This document shows, piece after piece, positions 1-5,594 of a stretch of DNA of 5,941 nt. The notes below the pieces were generated by a model. The model saw only the letters and a program-made list of their open reading frames with translations. It searched no databases and was not told the origin of the DNA. Made by a program: the position numbers and the translations under genes. Numbering within the stretch: position 1 is the first letter of the stretch; each line of letters begins with the position of its first letter. The stretch is from Acidimicrobiales bacterium (GTDB lineage: Bacteria > Actinomycetota > Acidimicrobiia > Acidimicrobiales > Bog-793), in contig JASHRK010000390.1 of assembly GCA_030037405.1 (NCBI GenBank), positions 1-5,941 of the forward strand. Reading direction: 5' to 3'.

Positions 1-413
1 CCGATCGCGCCCACGTCCGCCCAAGTGACCGTCGGGTAGTTGAAGATCGAGGAGTACCTCTGGCGTCCCCCGTGCAACAGCTCGAGGAGCTCCTCCCGAG
101 AGACGCCGAGGGTCTCGCAGGCGCTGTAGAGGTACAATCCGTGCCCCGCCTCGTCCTGTACCTTGGCGAGGAGGATCGCCTTGCGCTTGAGCGAGGGTGC
201 CCGCGTCAGCCAGTTGCCTTCCGGCTGCATCCCGATGATCTCCGAGTGGGCGTGCTGGGCGATCTGGCGGACGAGGGTGGCTCTGTATGCCTCCGGCATG
301 TAGTCCCTCGGCTCGATCCGCTGTTCCCCTTCGATCATCGCAGCGAAACGGTCATCGAGCTCGGCGAGGAGATCCGCCTCCAACTCCCGTTGTCCGGCCT
401 CTCCGAGCGTCAT
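1..413 (-). CDS. paaA: Phenylacetyl-CoA 1,2-epoxidase catalytic subunit PaaA (N-terminal part, cut by window edge)
   Basis: This is the N-terminal 137 residues of the catalytic subunit of the multicomponent oxygenase that epoxidises the ring of phenylacetyl-CoA, a cytoplasmic step of the aerobic phenylacetate pathway. The sequence carries the family's hallmark segments in order: the MPEAYR segment (39-44), RQIAQHAHSEIIGMQPEGNW (49-68), KRKAILLAKVQDEAGHGLYL (76-95), and RQRYSSIFNYPT (117-128) followed by TWADVGAIG. Glu58 and the ExxH pair Glu88/His91 are the expected diiron ligands of this ferritin-like fold. The known family is about 310 residues long, so more than half lies beyond the left edge. 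The ATG at 413-411 is preceded by a purine-rich GGAGAGGGGG ribosome-binding site, which supports the start. A TetR-type operator lies about 40 bp upstream. Further paa genes (paaB, C, D, E) may follow outside the window. The identification rests on strong motif recall. Confidence 0.95.
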   Translation of the reverse strand, partial: MTLGEAGQRELEADLLAELDDRFAAMIEGEQRIEPRDYMPEAYRATLVRQIAQHAHSEIIGMQPEGNWLTRAPSLKRKAILLAKVQDEAGHGLYLYSACETLGVSREELLELLHGGRQRYSSIFNYPTVTWADVGAI

Positions 414-450
414 GTTCGCCCCCTCTCCGGCGTCGCATCCAGCGTTCCCG

Positions 451-468
451 ACCGACCGTTCGGTTGGT
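451..468. promoter_or_regulatory. TetR-family (PaaR-like) operator upstream of paaA
   Basis: The 18-bp site ACCGACCGTTCGGTTGGT is an inverted repeat of two 8-bp half-sites around a 2-bp spacer, and the halves match at 7 of 8 positions. It lies between the tetR stop and the paaA start. It matches the second site at 1985-2002 at 15 of 18 positions. The shape is typical of operators for TetR repressors of acyl-CoA and aromatic catabolism in actinobacteria. Binding by the adjacent repressor is inferred. Confidence 0.75.
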
Positions 469-471
469 CAG

Positions 472-477
472 AGCATA
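472..477 (-). promoter_or_regulatory. Possible -10 element for paaA
   Basis: On the minus strand TATGCT fits the TAnnnT pattern of actinobacterial -10 boxes. It lies just upstream of the operator at 451-468, so the operator would cover the transcription start, a classic repression position. No convincing -35 box is visible at the expected spacing, so this is a weak call. Confidence 0.35.
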
Positions 478-491
478 GCTGCCCGCCTCCG

Positions 492-531
492 TCTGCGACG
501 GTCGCTTGCCCCTGCGGACGGCCGTCGCAGA
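492..531 (-). terminator. Hairpin after tetR, probable terminator without U-tract
   Basis: TCTGCGACGG at 492-501 and CCGTCGCAGA at 522-531 form a perfect 10-bp stem around a 20-nt loop. The stem begins 4 bases past the tetR stop codon. No T-run follows on the minus strand, so this would be a U-less terminator of the kind suggested for high-GC genomes, or an RNA-stabilising structure. It separates the paaG-tetR unit from the paaA promoter region. Confidence 0.5.
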
Positions 532-535
532 GAGC

Positions 536-1117
536 TCACTTCGAGAGTCCCGCCGTCGCCATGGCGACGATCGTCTCCTTGAGCTCTGTGACGTCGGCCT
601 GCCCCGGTCGGTACCACTCGGTGATCGAGTTGACCATCCCGAGCACGAGCCTCTCTGCAAGCGCCGGGCGAAGGTCACTACGGATGTCTCCCTCGGCGGC
701 GGCTCTCGTGACGATCTCGCTGACATGGCGGTCGAACTCCCGGCGCCTCTCGAGCGCCCAGCGCTCCGTCTCGGTGTTGCCCCGTACCCGAAGCAGCACC
801 GTGACATAGGGCGCCTCGGCGCACAGCACCTCTACGGCGCGTCCGAGCACGTGGCGCAAGCGGTCGATGGCTCTCGGGGCTCGCATCTCCTCCTCGGAAA
901 GGATGGCGAAGAGGGCGTCGAGGGCGCGCTCCACGGTGAGCCGCAGCAGCTCCTCCTTCCCCTCGACATGGTGGTAGATCGAGGACTTGGAGATGCCGGC
1001 CGCCCGGGCGAGATCTTCCATGCTCGTGCCGTCGTAGCCCTTTTCGATGAACACGCTTACGGCGACGGCGAGCAGCCTCTCGAGGTCGTAGGGCGTGCGC
1101 CCGGCCCCCCGTTCCAC
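536..1117 (-). CDS. paaR: TetR-family transcriptional repressor, PaaR-like
   Basis: This 193-residue cytoplasmic DNA-binding protein has the size and layout of a TetR repressor. The N-terminal helix-turn-helix spans about residues 10-58 (YDLERLLAVAVSVFIEKGYDG, then TSMEDLARAAGISKSSIYHHV and GKEELL), with the recognition helix around ISKSSIYHHV. The C-terminal helices (about 60-193) would bind a ligand, presumably phenylacetyl-CoA by analogy with PaaR. The start is the GTG at 1117-1115. It follows the paaG-like stop by 4 bp and has no clear ribosome-binding site of its own, so translation is probably coupled. Placement between a paaG-like gene and paaA, with matching operators in front of both units, supports control of phenylacetate genes and autoregulation. 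The TetR family call is secure. The PaaR name is inferred from context, and another acyl-CoA-responsive TetR regulator is the main alternative. Confidence 0.85.
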   Translation of the reverse strand: MERGAGRTPYDLERLLAVAVSVFIEKGYDGTSMEDLARAAGISKSSIYHHVEGKEELLRLTVERALDALFAILSEEEMRAPRAIDRLRHVLGRAVEVLCAEAPYVTVLLRVRGNTETERWALERRREFDRHVSEIVTRAAAEGDIRSDLRPALAERLVLGMVNSITEWYRPGQADVTELKETIVAMATAGLSK

Positions 1118-1121
1118 GGCA

Positions 1122-1961
1122 TCAGGTGCCTGTGAACTCGGGGCGGCGTTTCTCTAGGAACGCCTGCACGGCGCCTCTGTGGTCGGCCGTCGACGCGAGC
1201 CGCGCCTGCAGATCGCCCTCGAGGCGGAGCACCTCGCCGAGCGACTGGGAGATGCTGTACCAGAGCGCCTCCTTCAGGGCCGCATAGGCCTGCGTCGGCC
1301 CGGCCGCGAGGCGCGCGGCGACATCGGCGGTATGCGCCGCTAGCTCCTCGGGGGGGACGACCTCGTGGACGAGCCCTATCCGCTGCGCCTCCTCGGCGTC
1401 TATGACCGTCCCGAGCAGGAGCAGGCCCATGGCCCTCGACCACCCGACTGCCCGGGGCAGGGTCGCAGAGAGCCCGGAGTCGGCCGTGAGGCCGATCCCC
1501 GTGAAAGCGGGGGCGAACTTGACCTGAGAGGCCGCGATCCTCAGGTCACAGGCGAGGGCGAAGCCGATCCTGGCCCCCGCACAGGTGCCGTTGATCGAGG
1601 CGATAACCGGCTTCGGCATCGTCGCGAGGCTCTCGACGATCGGGTTGTAGTGGTCGGCGACCGTGTCGAAGGGCGGGCGGGACTGGTCCGACAGAGCCTG
1701 GGCGTGCTCGGCGAGATCCTGACCGGCGCAGAACGCTCGCCCGCTCCCGGTAAGGACGACCCCTCTTATCGCCTTGTCGGACGCGACCTGGTAGAGGGTC
1801 GAGAGAAGGGTCCGTTTCGCCTCGAGGGTGAGGGAGTTCATCTGCTCGGGCCGGGCGATCGTCACGGTGGCGACAGCCCCTTCTACCTCGAGGCGCACAG
1901 GCGAGGGCGGAGCCTCCGGCTCGGGAGAGGCGGGCGTGGCTCGATCTTGGGGCGGCGTCAT
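1122..1961 (-). CDS. paaG: Enoyl-CoA hydratase/isomerase family protein, PaaG-like (ring-1,2-epoxyphenylacetyl-CoA isomerase)
   Basis: This is a crotonase-fold protein of 279 residues. PaaG isomerises ring-1,2-epoxyphenylacetyl-CoA to the oxepin and also shifts double bonds later in the pathway. Visible motifs are RPEQMNSL (37-44), GRAFCAGQDL (74-83, first oxyanion-hole segment and PaaG-like), HYNPIVESLATMPKPVIASI (104-123), GTCAGARIGFALACDLRIAA (125-144), and GLTADSG with Asp161 where PaaG has its catalytic Asp. The C-terminal LEKRRPEFTGT resembles the PaaG end. The second oxyanion loop reads CAGAR where most relatives have AAGAG. The ATG start at 1961 lacks a clear ribosome-binding site and gives a Pro-rich leader of about 21 residues. 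A GTG at residue 22 (VRLEVEG) is a plausible alternative start. An operator just upstream makes this the likely first gene of a unit with tetR. Family is certain; PaaG function is likely but could be another enoyl-CoA hydratase. Confidence 0.78.
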   Translation of the reverse strand: MTPPQDRATPASPEPEAPPSPVRLEVEGAVATVTIARPEQMNSLTLEAKRTLLSTLYQVASDKAIRGVVLTGSGRAFCAGQDLAEHAQALSDQSRPPFDTVADHYNPIVESLATMPKPVIASINGTCAGARIGFALACDLRIAASQVKFAPAFTGIGLTADSGLSATLPRAVGWSRAMGLLLLGTVIDAEEAQRIGLVHEVVPPEELAAHTADVAARLAAGPTQAYAALKEALWYSISQSLGEVLRLEGDLQARLASTADHRGAVQAFLEKRRPEFTGT

Positions 1962-1984
1962 GAACGTCAGTCTGGCAGACGCCG

Positions 1985-2002
1985 AACGACCGGTCGGTCG
2001 GT
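1985..2002. promoter_or_regulatory. Second TetR-family (PaaR-like) operator, upstream of the paaG-tetR unit
   Basis: AACGACCGGTCGGTCGGT is the same 8-2-8 inverted repeat as the site at 451-468. It is 15 of 18 identical in this orientation, and the half-sites pair at 7 of 8 positions. It fills most of the 45-bp gap between the hydrolase-like gene's stop and the paaG-like start. An overlapping 10-bp perfect palindrome (CGACCGGTCG, 1987-1996) gives another possible register. No clear -10 box is visible nearby. Confidence 0.72.
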
Positions 2003-2006
2003 CGGT
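1991..2006. repeat. Tetranucleotide tandem repeat (CGGT)x4 inside the operator
   Basis: Four exact copies of CGGT run through the right half of the operator and up to the stop codon of the hydrolase-like gene. The repeat creates several overlapping half-site registers and is short enough to be chance, or to derive from operator duplication. Confidence 0.6.
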
Positions 2007-3086
2007 TCAGCTCGTGAAGGACCGCAGGGCGTCCACGAACTGGGTCGGGCTCTGGACGATTGCTCCGTAACTGTTGCCGGGCATGAGGTAGAGCTGGGCT
2101 CCTGGGATGGCGGAGTGAAGAGCCGTCGCGTCCGCGACGGGGAAGACGGCGTCCTCGCTGCCTGCGATGACGAGAGTGGGGACATGGAGGTGGTGAAGAC
2201 CGGCTACCAGGTTGCCGCCCCGCCAGATCGAGCTCTCGAGCTGCTCCTCGGCGCGGATCGCCTGCGCTGTGACGACGTCGGGAACCTGCGCTGTGAGCGA
2301 CTTCAACCACGCCTGCGCGGCCGCGACGGCCGCCACGGGAAAGAGAGCTCTCGCGACGGCACGAGGCCCGGCGCGAAGAGAGGTGAGGAGCCTCGAGGCG
2401 GATGTGGGCATGGGGTGGCTCCCCGGCATCGGAAGACCAGTGTCGGCAAGCACGAGATCGCCCACGAGCTGTGGATGGCGCTCGGCGAGGGCGACGGCGA
2501 TCTGCGCCCCGAGACCCCAACCGAGGACGGCGGCGTCGTCAAGGTTGAGCTCGTCAAGGAGGCCGGCGGTCACGTCGGCGAGCCAGTCGACGGTGAAGGA
2601 ACCGGTCGCCGTCCCCGAGTAGCCGACACCGGGAAGGTCGAAGACCGTGACGCGGTAATGGGCTGCGAGGTCGGCAAGAAGGGTGGGCGACCACCAGCTC
2701 ATAGAGGCGGCCGCTCCCGAGATGAGAAGAAGCGGCCTACCCGATCCCATCTGCCGGTAGGCGATCTGGGCCACCTTCCCATAACCCGGTGACCCTGGCG
2801 CCGGGACGGCGACTTCGCTCGCCCCTGCTGGTAGCGGCATCACCGCCAGACGCTTCACCGACCCGAGAAAGGCGAGCGCCCCGGTCTCGGCCGTGCCGAG
2901 GACGACGACAGGCTTCACGGGAGTGGGCGGAGCAGCAGCACGTGACCCCGTCCCCGAGGAGCGACTCGGCGGCCGTGGCCGCGCGGCGCCCGAGCACCCG
3001 GCGAGGGCGAGCGAGGCGGTCAGCGCCGCCACTGCCGGGACAAGGAGGCGTGGCCGGGCTCGGCAGCCTCTCGTCACTCCGCCCAT
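2007..3086 (-). CDS. Predicted lipoprotein with alpha/beta-hydrolase fold, catalytic triad apparently lost
   Basis: This is a 359-residue protein. Residues 1-31 form a lipoprotein signal: an Arg-rich n-region, a hydrophobic stretch (14-29), and the lipobox LAGC with Cys31. A Pro/Ser/Arg-rich linker (about 32-60) follows, so the rest should be membrane-anchored and exported. The alpha/beta-hydrolase domain begins near residue 100: RPLLLISGAAASMSWW (117-132, oxyanion strand), TVFDLPGVGYSG (147-158), nucleophile elbow VLGWGLGA (187-194), GSEDAVFP with Asp312, and MPGNSYGAIVQSP near the end. The usual elbow is G-x-S-x-G, but Gly191 (GGT) stands at the Ser position. Tyr340 (TAC) stands where the catalytic His is expected, so only the acid remains. 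The ATG at 3086 overlaps the upstream gene by 13 bp; a GTG at 3077 that overlaps its TGA is an alternative. It is the last gene of a three-gene operon. The fold is confident; no substrate or role can be assigned. Confidence 0.85.
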   Translation of the reverse strand: MGGVTRGCRARPRLLVPAVAALTASLALAGCSGAARPRPPSRSSGTGSRAAAPPTPVKPVVVLGTAETGALAFLGSVKRLAVMPLPAGASEVAVPAPGSPGYGKVAQIAYRQMGSGRPLLLISGAAASMSWWSPTLLADLAAHYRVTVFDLPGVGYSGTATGSFTVDWLADVTAGLLDELNLDDAAVLGWGLGAQIAVALAERHPQLVGDLVLADTGLPMPGSHPMPTSASRLLTSLRAGPRAVARALFPVAAVAAAQAWLKSLTAQVPDVVTAQAIRAEEQLESSIWRGGNLVAGLHHLHVPTLVIAGSEDAVFPVADATALHSAIPGAQLYLMPGNSYGAIVQSPTQFVDALRSFTS

Positions 3087-4132
3087 CTGATCTTGCGCAT
3101 CCGTCTCGCTGTCACGTAGCCGTGCTCGGCGAACCAGCGCGCCGATCGCTCGAGTGCCTCGCGAGGAGGGCGGGACGAGTAGCCGAGCTCCTCTCGCGCC
3201 CGGCTGTCGTCGTAGACCATCTTCGTCAAGGCCATGAGCGCCCCCTCGAGCGGCACCGAGGGAGCACGGTGGGCGAGGCGGCCCTGGACCACCTCGGAGG
3301 CATGGGCCGCTGCGAGGGCGACGGCAGGAGGCACCCTCAGGCGAGGTCTTGGGAGCCCGGTGATCGAAGCAAGCGTGTCGAGCATGCGGCGAAACGGCAT
3401 GTTCTCCCCGCCAACCACGTAGCTGCGCCCTTGGGCGCCGCGCTCCGCGGCGAGGAGATGGCCCTTGGCGACGTCGTCGACGTCGACGACGTTCATCGAC
3501 GTGTCGAAGTACCCCGGGATGCGGCCGTTCATGTAGTCGAGGACGATGCGCCCGGTCGGCGTCGGGGCACGATCGCCCGGGCCGACGGGAAGCGTCGGCT
3601 GCACGAGCACGAGGGGCAGCCCTTCGGCGGCCGCCCGCAGCACCTCGTGCTCGGCAACGTACTTGGAGCGCTTGTACGAGCCGAAGAGATGCTCGACGCG
3701 GGGCCAGTCGCGCTCGGTAGCGGGCCGCCTGCCCGTGCGGTCGACGCCGATCGTCCCCACCGTGCTCGTGTAGACGACGCGCTCGGAACCCTCCTCTCGA
3801 GCGGCGTCGAGCACGTTGCGCGTCCCGCCCACGTTCACCTCGTAGAACTCGTCCGGGTCGGCCGACCAGAACCTGTACACGGCGGCGACGTGGAAGAGGA
3901 AACGGCATCCCGAGGCCGCTTTCCGCACCGACTCGAAGTCGCGCAGATCAGCTTCGACCTCTTGCAGGGCGAGACTCTCGATGTTCTGGCGGTCGGAGCC
4001 GGGCTGGACGAGTGCCACGACGTCGGCATCTCGCTCGAGGAGGGCTCGGGCAACGGCGGACCCTATGAAACCGGTGGCACCGGTGAGAAGAACCCGGTCG
4101 CCCCTCGAGATGGCCGCCGTGGCCCTCGCCAC
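3074..4132 (-). CDS. hpnA: NAD(P)-dependent epimerase/dehydratase, HpnA-like extended SDR
   Basis: This 352-residue extended short-chain dehydrogenase has an N-terminal Rossmann nucleotide-binding motif TGATGFIG (17-24), an acidic ADLRD segment (61-65), HVAAVYRFW (81-89), VNVGGTRNVL (99-108), the active-site Ser in YTSTVGT (121-127) and the YKRSK catalytic pair Tyr153/Lys157. PTLPVGPGD (179-187), TPTGRIVLDYMNGRIPGY (191-208) and NVVDVDDVAKGH (214-225) strongly resemble the hopanoid-associated sugar epimerase HpnA family. This family also occurs outside hopanoid clusters, and related enzymes reduce dihydroflavonol-type or steroid ketones. The start is a GTG 3 bp after the aminotransferase stop, and no strong ribosome-binding site is seen, which suggests coupled translation. 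The stop overlaps the start of the hydrolase-like gene. The SDR family and HpnA likeness are clear; the substrate is unknown and no hopanoid gene with a proven role is visible here. Confidence 0.82.
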   Translation of the reverse strand: MARATAAISRGDRVLLTGATGFIGSAVARALLERDADVVALVQPGSDRQNIESLALQEVEADLRDFESVRKAASGCRFLFHVAAVYRFWSADPDEFYEVNVGGTRNVLDAAREEGSERVVYTSTVGTIGVDRTGRRPATERDWPRVEHLFGSYKRSKYVAEHEVLRAAAEGLPLVLVQPTLPVGPGDRAPTPTGRIVLDYMNGRIPGYFDTSMNVVDVDDVAKGHLLAAERGAQGRSYVVGGENMPFRRMLDTLASITGLPRPRLRVPPAVALAAAHASEVVQGRLAHRAPSVPLEGALMALTKMVYDDSRAREELGYSSRPPREALERSARWFAEHGYVTARRMRKIRWAE

Positions 4133-4135
4133 CGC

Positions 4136-5515
4136 TCAGCGGGAAAGGGCGCTCTTCGCGAGCGTCTTGCCGAACTCGAACACGAGCGCCGAGTTGCGAT
4201 GGGCGTCCGAGAGGACGTCGTCCAGGGCGTCGACGAAGTAGTCGACCTCGTCCTGGCCACAGATGAGCGGAGGGAGCAGCTTCACGATGTTGACGTTGTC
4301 GGCGGCGACCTGCGTGAGGATCTTGTGGCGGGTGAAGAGCGGGGCGACGATGATCTGGGAGAACAATCCCTTACGGGCGGTCTCGAGCATCTTCCAGCGC
4401 GACTTGAGACGAAGCGAGCTCGGCTCGCCGAAGACGAGACCGATCATGAGGCCCTTCCCCCGGACCTCGTGGAAGAACTCGTACTTCTCCACGAGCGGGG
4501 CGAGCGCCTTCTCGAACGCCTCGCCCGTGACACGAGCCCGGTCGACGATCTCTTCGTCCTCGAGGGTCTGCAAGGTCGCGAGACCGGCCACCATGGCGAG
4601 TTGGTTGCGCCCGAAGGTGCTCGAGTGCACGACGGCCCGCTCCATCTTGGAGTAGACGCGGTCGAATATCTCGGCAGAGCAGGCCATGGCCCCGACCGGC
4701 ACGTATCCGCCCGAGAGCGCCTTCGAGACCGTCACGATGTCAGGCCGCAGACCGTAGTGCTCGTACGCCCACATCTTCCCGGTCCGCCCGAGACCCGTCT
4801 GCACCTCGTCGACGACGAACAGTGCCCCGTAGCGCTTGCCGAGGGCCTCGGCGGCCCTCCAGTACTCCTCGCTCGCCATGTACACGCCCTTGCCCTGGAT
4901 GAGCTCGACGACGAAGGCGGCGACGTCGCCCTTTGCCAGCTGCTCCTCTAGCGACTTGAGATCGCCGAAGGCAACCACGTCGCAACCGGGCAGCAAGGGA
5001 CCGAAGCCCTCGCGGAACTCTCTCCCTCCGTTGAGCGAGAGGGCGCCGTTCGTGAGCCCGTGAAAGCCGTGATCGGCGAAGAGGATGCGCTGGCGCCCGG
5101 TCGCGCACCTGGAGAACTTGATGGCGGCTTCCACCGCCTCTGCCCCGGAGTTCGCGAGAAAGCACCGCTCTATCCCCTCGTGCATCGTCCCTACGAGCGC
5201 CTCGGCCAGCAGCCCCGGCAAGAGGGCGCAGTCGAGCTGCACGAGGTTGGGAAGATCCATGTCGAGGGCGTCGTGCAGGGCCTTCTTCACGACCGGGTGG
5301 GAGCGGCCGAGGGCGTAGACGCCGAAGCCGGCCAGCAGGTCGAGATAGCGCTCGCCGGAACGGTCGAACAGGTAGCACCCCTCGGCCCGCTCGTAGAAGC
5401 GGTCCATGCCGAGCGTCTTCAGCACGCGAGCGAGCTGGGGGTTCAAGTACTCCTGGTGCAGCTTGAAGTTCTCGCCCTCCCTGGACGTCATCAGCGACTC
5501 GAGGTCAAAGGTCAT
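4136..5515 (-). CDS. Class III PLP-dependent aminotransferase (acetylornithine/ornithine/HpnO type)
   Basis: From the ATG at 5515 this is 459 residues, the usual length for the family. It would transfer an amino group between an omega-amino or ornithine-like donor and an oxo or aldehyde acceptor, in the cytoplasm. Visible signatures are YLFDRSGERYLDLLAGFGVY (48-67), phosphate-binding NSGAEA (122-127), HGFHG (149-153), VVDEVQTGLGRTGKMWAYEH (234-253) with Asp236 and Gln239 for the pyridine ring, the PLP Schiff-base Lys265 in VSKALSGG, SSTFGRN (298-304), and Arg352 in VRGKG. The open frame continues upstream to 5662, but that extension overlaps the divergent aldehyde dehydrogenase. The ATG at 5515 has a GGAGAG ribosome-binding site 4 bp away and is preferred. 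It is the first gene of the operon with the HpnA-like gene. HpnO (aminobacteriohopanetriol synthase) is one candidate; putrescine or lysine aminotransferases are others. The substrate is unassigned. Confidence 0.88.
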   Translation of the reverse strand: MTFDLESLMTSREGENFKLHQEYLNPQLARVLKTLGMDRFYERAEGCYLFDRSGERYLDLLAGFGVYALGRSHPVVKKALHDALDMDLPNLVQLDCALLPGLLAEALVGTMHEGIERCFLANSGAEAVEAAIKFSRCATGRQRILFADHGFHGLTNGALSLNGGREFREGFGPLLPGCDVVAFGDLKSLEEQLAKGDVAAFVVELIQGKGVYMASEEYWRAAEALGKRYGALFVVDEVQTGLGRTGKMWAYEHYGLRPDIVTVSKALSGGYVPVGAMACSAEIFDRVYSKMERAVVHSSTFGRNQLAMVAGLATLQTLEDEEIVDRARVTGEAFEKALAPLVEKYEFFHEVRGKGLMIGLVFGEPSSLRLKSRWKMLETARKGLFSQIIVAPLFTRHKILTQVAADNVNIVKLLPPLICGQDEVDYFVDALDDVLSDAHRNSALVFEFGKTLAKSALSR

Positions 5516-5539
5516 CTGCTCTCCGATCGGCTCGCGGCA

Positions 5540-5545
5540 AGCGTA
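5540..5545 (-). promoter_or_regulatory. Possible -10 element for the aminotransferase operon
   Basis: On the minus strand TACGCT fits TAnnnT and lies 24 bp upstream of the aminotransferase ATG. No good -35 box is visible. This is a weak call based on position. Confidence 0.25.
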
Positions 5546-5548
5546 GTT

Positions 5549-5574
5549 GCGGGAGGCCTCCACTAGGCTCCCGC
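5549..5574. promoter_or_regulatory. Inverted repeat and palindrome in the divergent intergenic region
   Basis: GCGGGAG (5549-5555) and CTCCCGC (5568-5574) are a perfect 7-bp inverted repeat with a 12-nt spacer. A perfect 10-bp palindrome, GGAGGCCTCC (5552-5561), overlaps its left arm. The region lies between the aminotransferase and aldehyde dehydrogenase starts, where a regulator controlling both would bind. A TAGGCT (-10-like, plus strand, 5564-5569) is embedded in it. It does not resemble the PaaR-like operators. Confidence 0.4.
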
Positions 5575-5583
5575 CGATGTCCC

Positions 5584-5591
5584 GGAGGTGA
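5584..5591 (+). promoter_or_regulatory. Ribosome binding site that sets the aldehyde dehydrogenase start
   Basis: GGAGGTGA lies just upstream of the GTG at 5595, with a 6-bp gap from GGAGG. It is the strongest Shine-Dalgarno sequence in the window and favours that GTG over the in-frame GTG at 5622, which has no such site. Confidence 0.7.
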
Positions 5592-5594
5592 GAA

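Noticed and set aside
72..809. A 245-codon open frame on the plus strand crossing paaA and tetR.
   Set aside because: It covers paaA, the intergenic operator and hairpin, and part of tetR in antisense, and its product shows no family motif.
1057..1443. A minus-strand frame using the ATG at 1122 that overlaps the paaG-like stop (TGATG).
   Set aside because: That ATG is out of frame with tetR and gives an unrecognisable peptide. The GTG at 1117 opens the frame with the TetR motifs.
1970..1980. An 11-bp palindrome, GTCTGGCAGAC, just upstream of the PaaG-like start.
   Set aside because: It is too short and unlike the 18-bp operators, and there is no second copy in the window, so chance cannot be excluded.
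1365..2792. A 475-codon open frame on the plus strand.
   Set aside because: It is antisense to the PaaG-like and hydrolase-like genes, has a low-complexity Gly/Arg/Asp-rich composition, and runs straight through the operator region.
3087..3908. N-terminal extension of the hydrolase-like frame, giving a 633-residue protein.
   Set aside because: The extension is an Arg-rich out-of-frame copy of the epimerase gene. The lipoprotein signal peptide beginning at 3086 marks the natural start.
2789..4951. A 720-codon open frame on the plus strand.
   Set aside because: It lies antisense to the hydrolase-like, epimerase and aminotransferase genes, which have clear family motifs. Its product is Arg/Asp/His-rich without recognisable domains, a typical shadow frame in GC-rich DNA.
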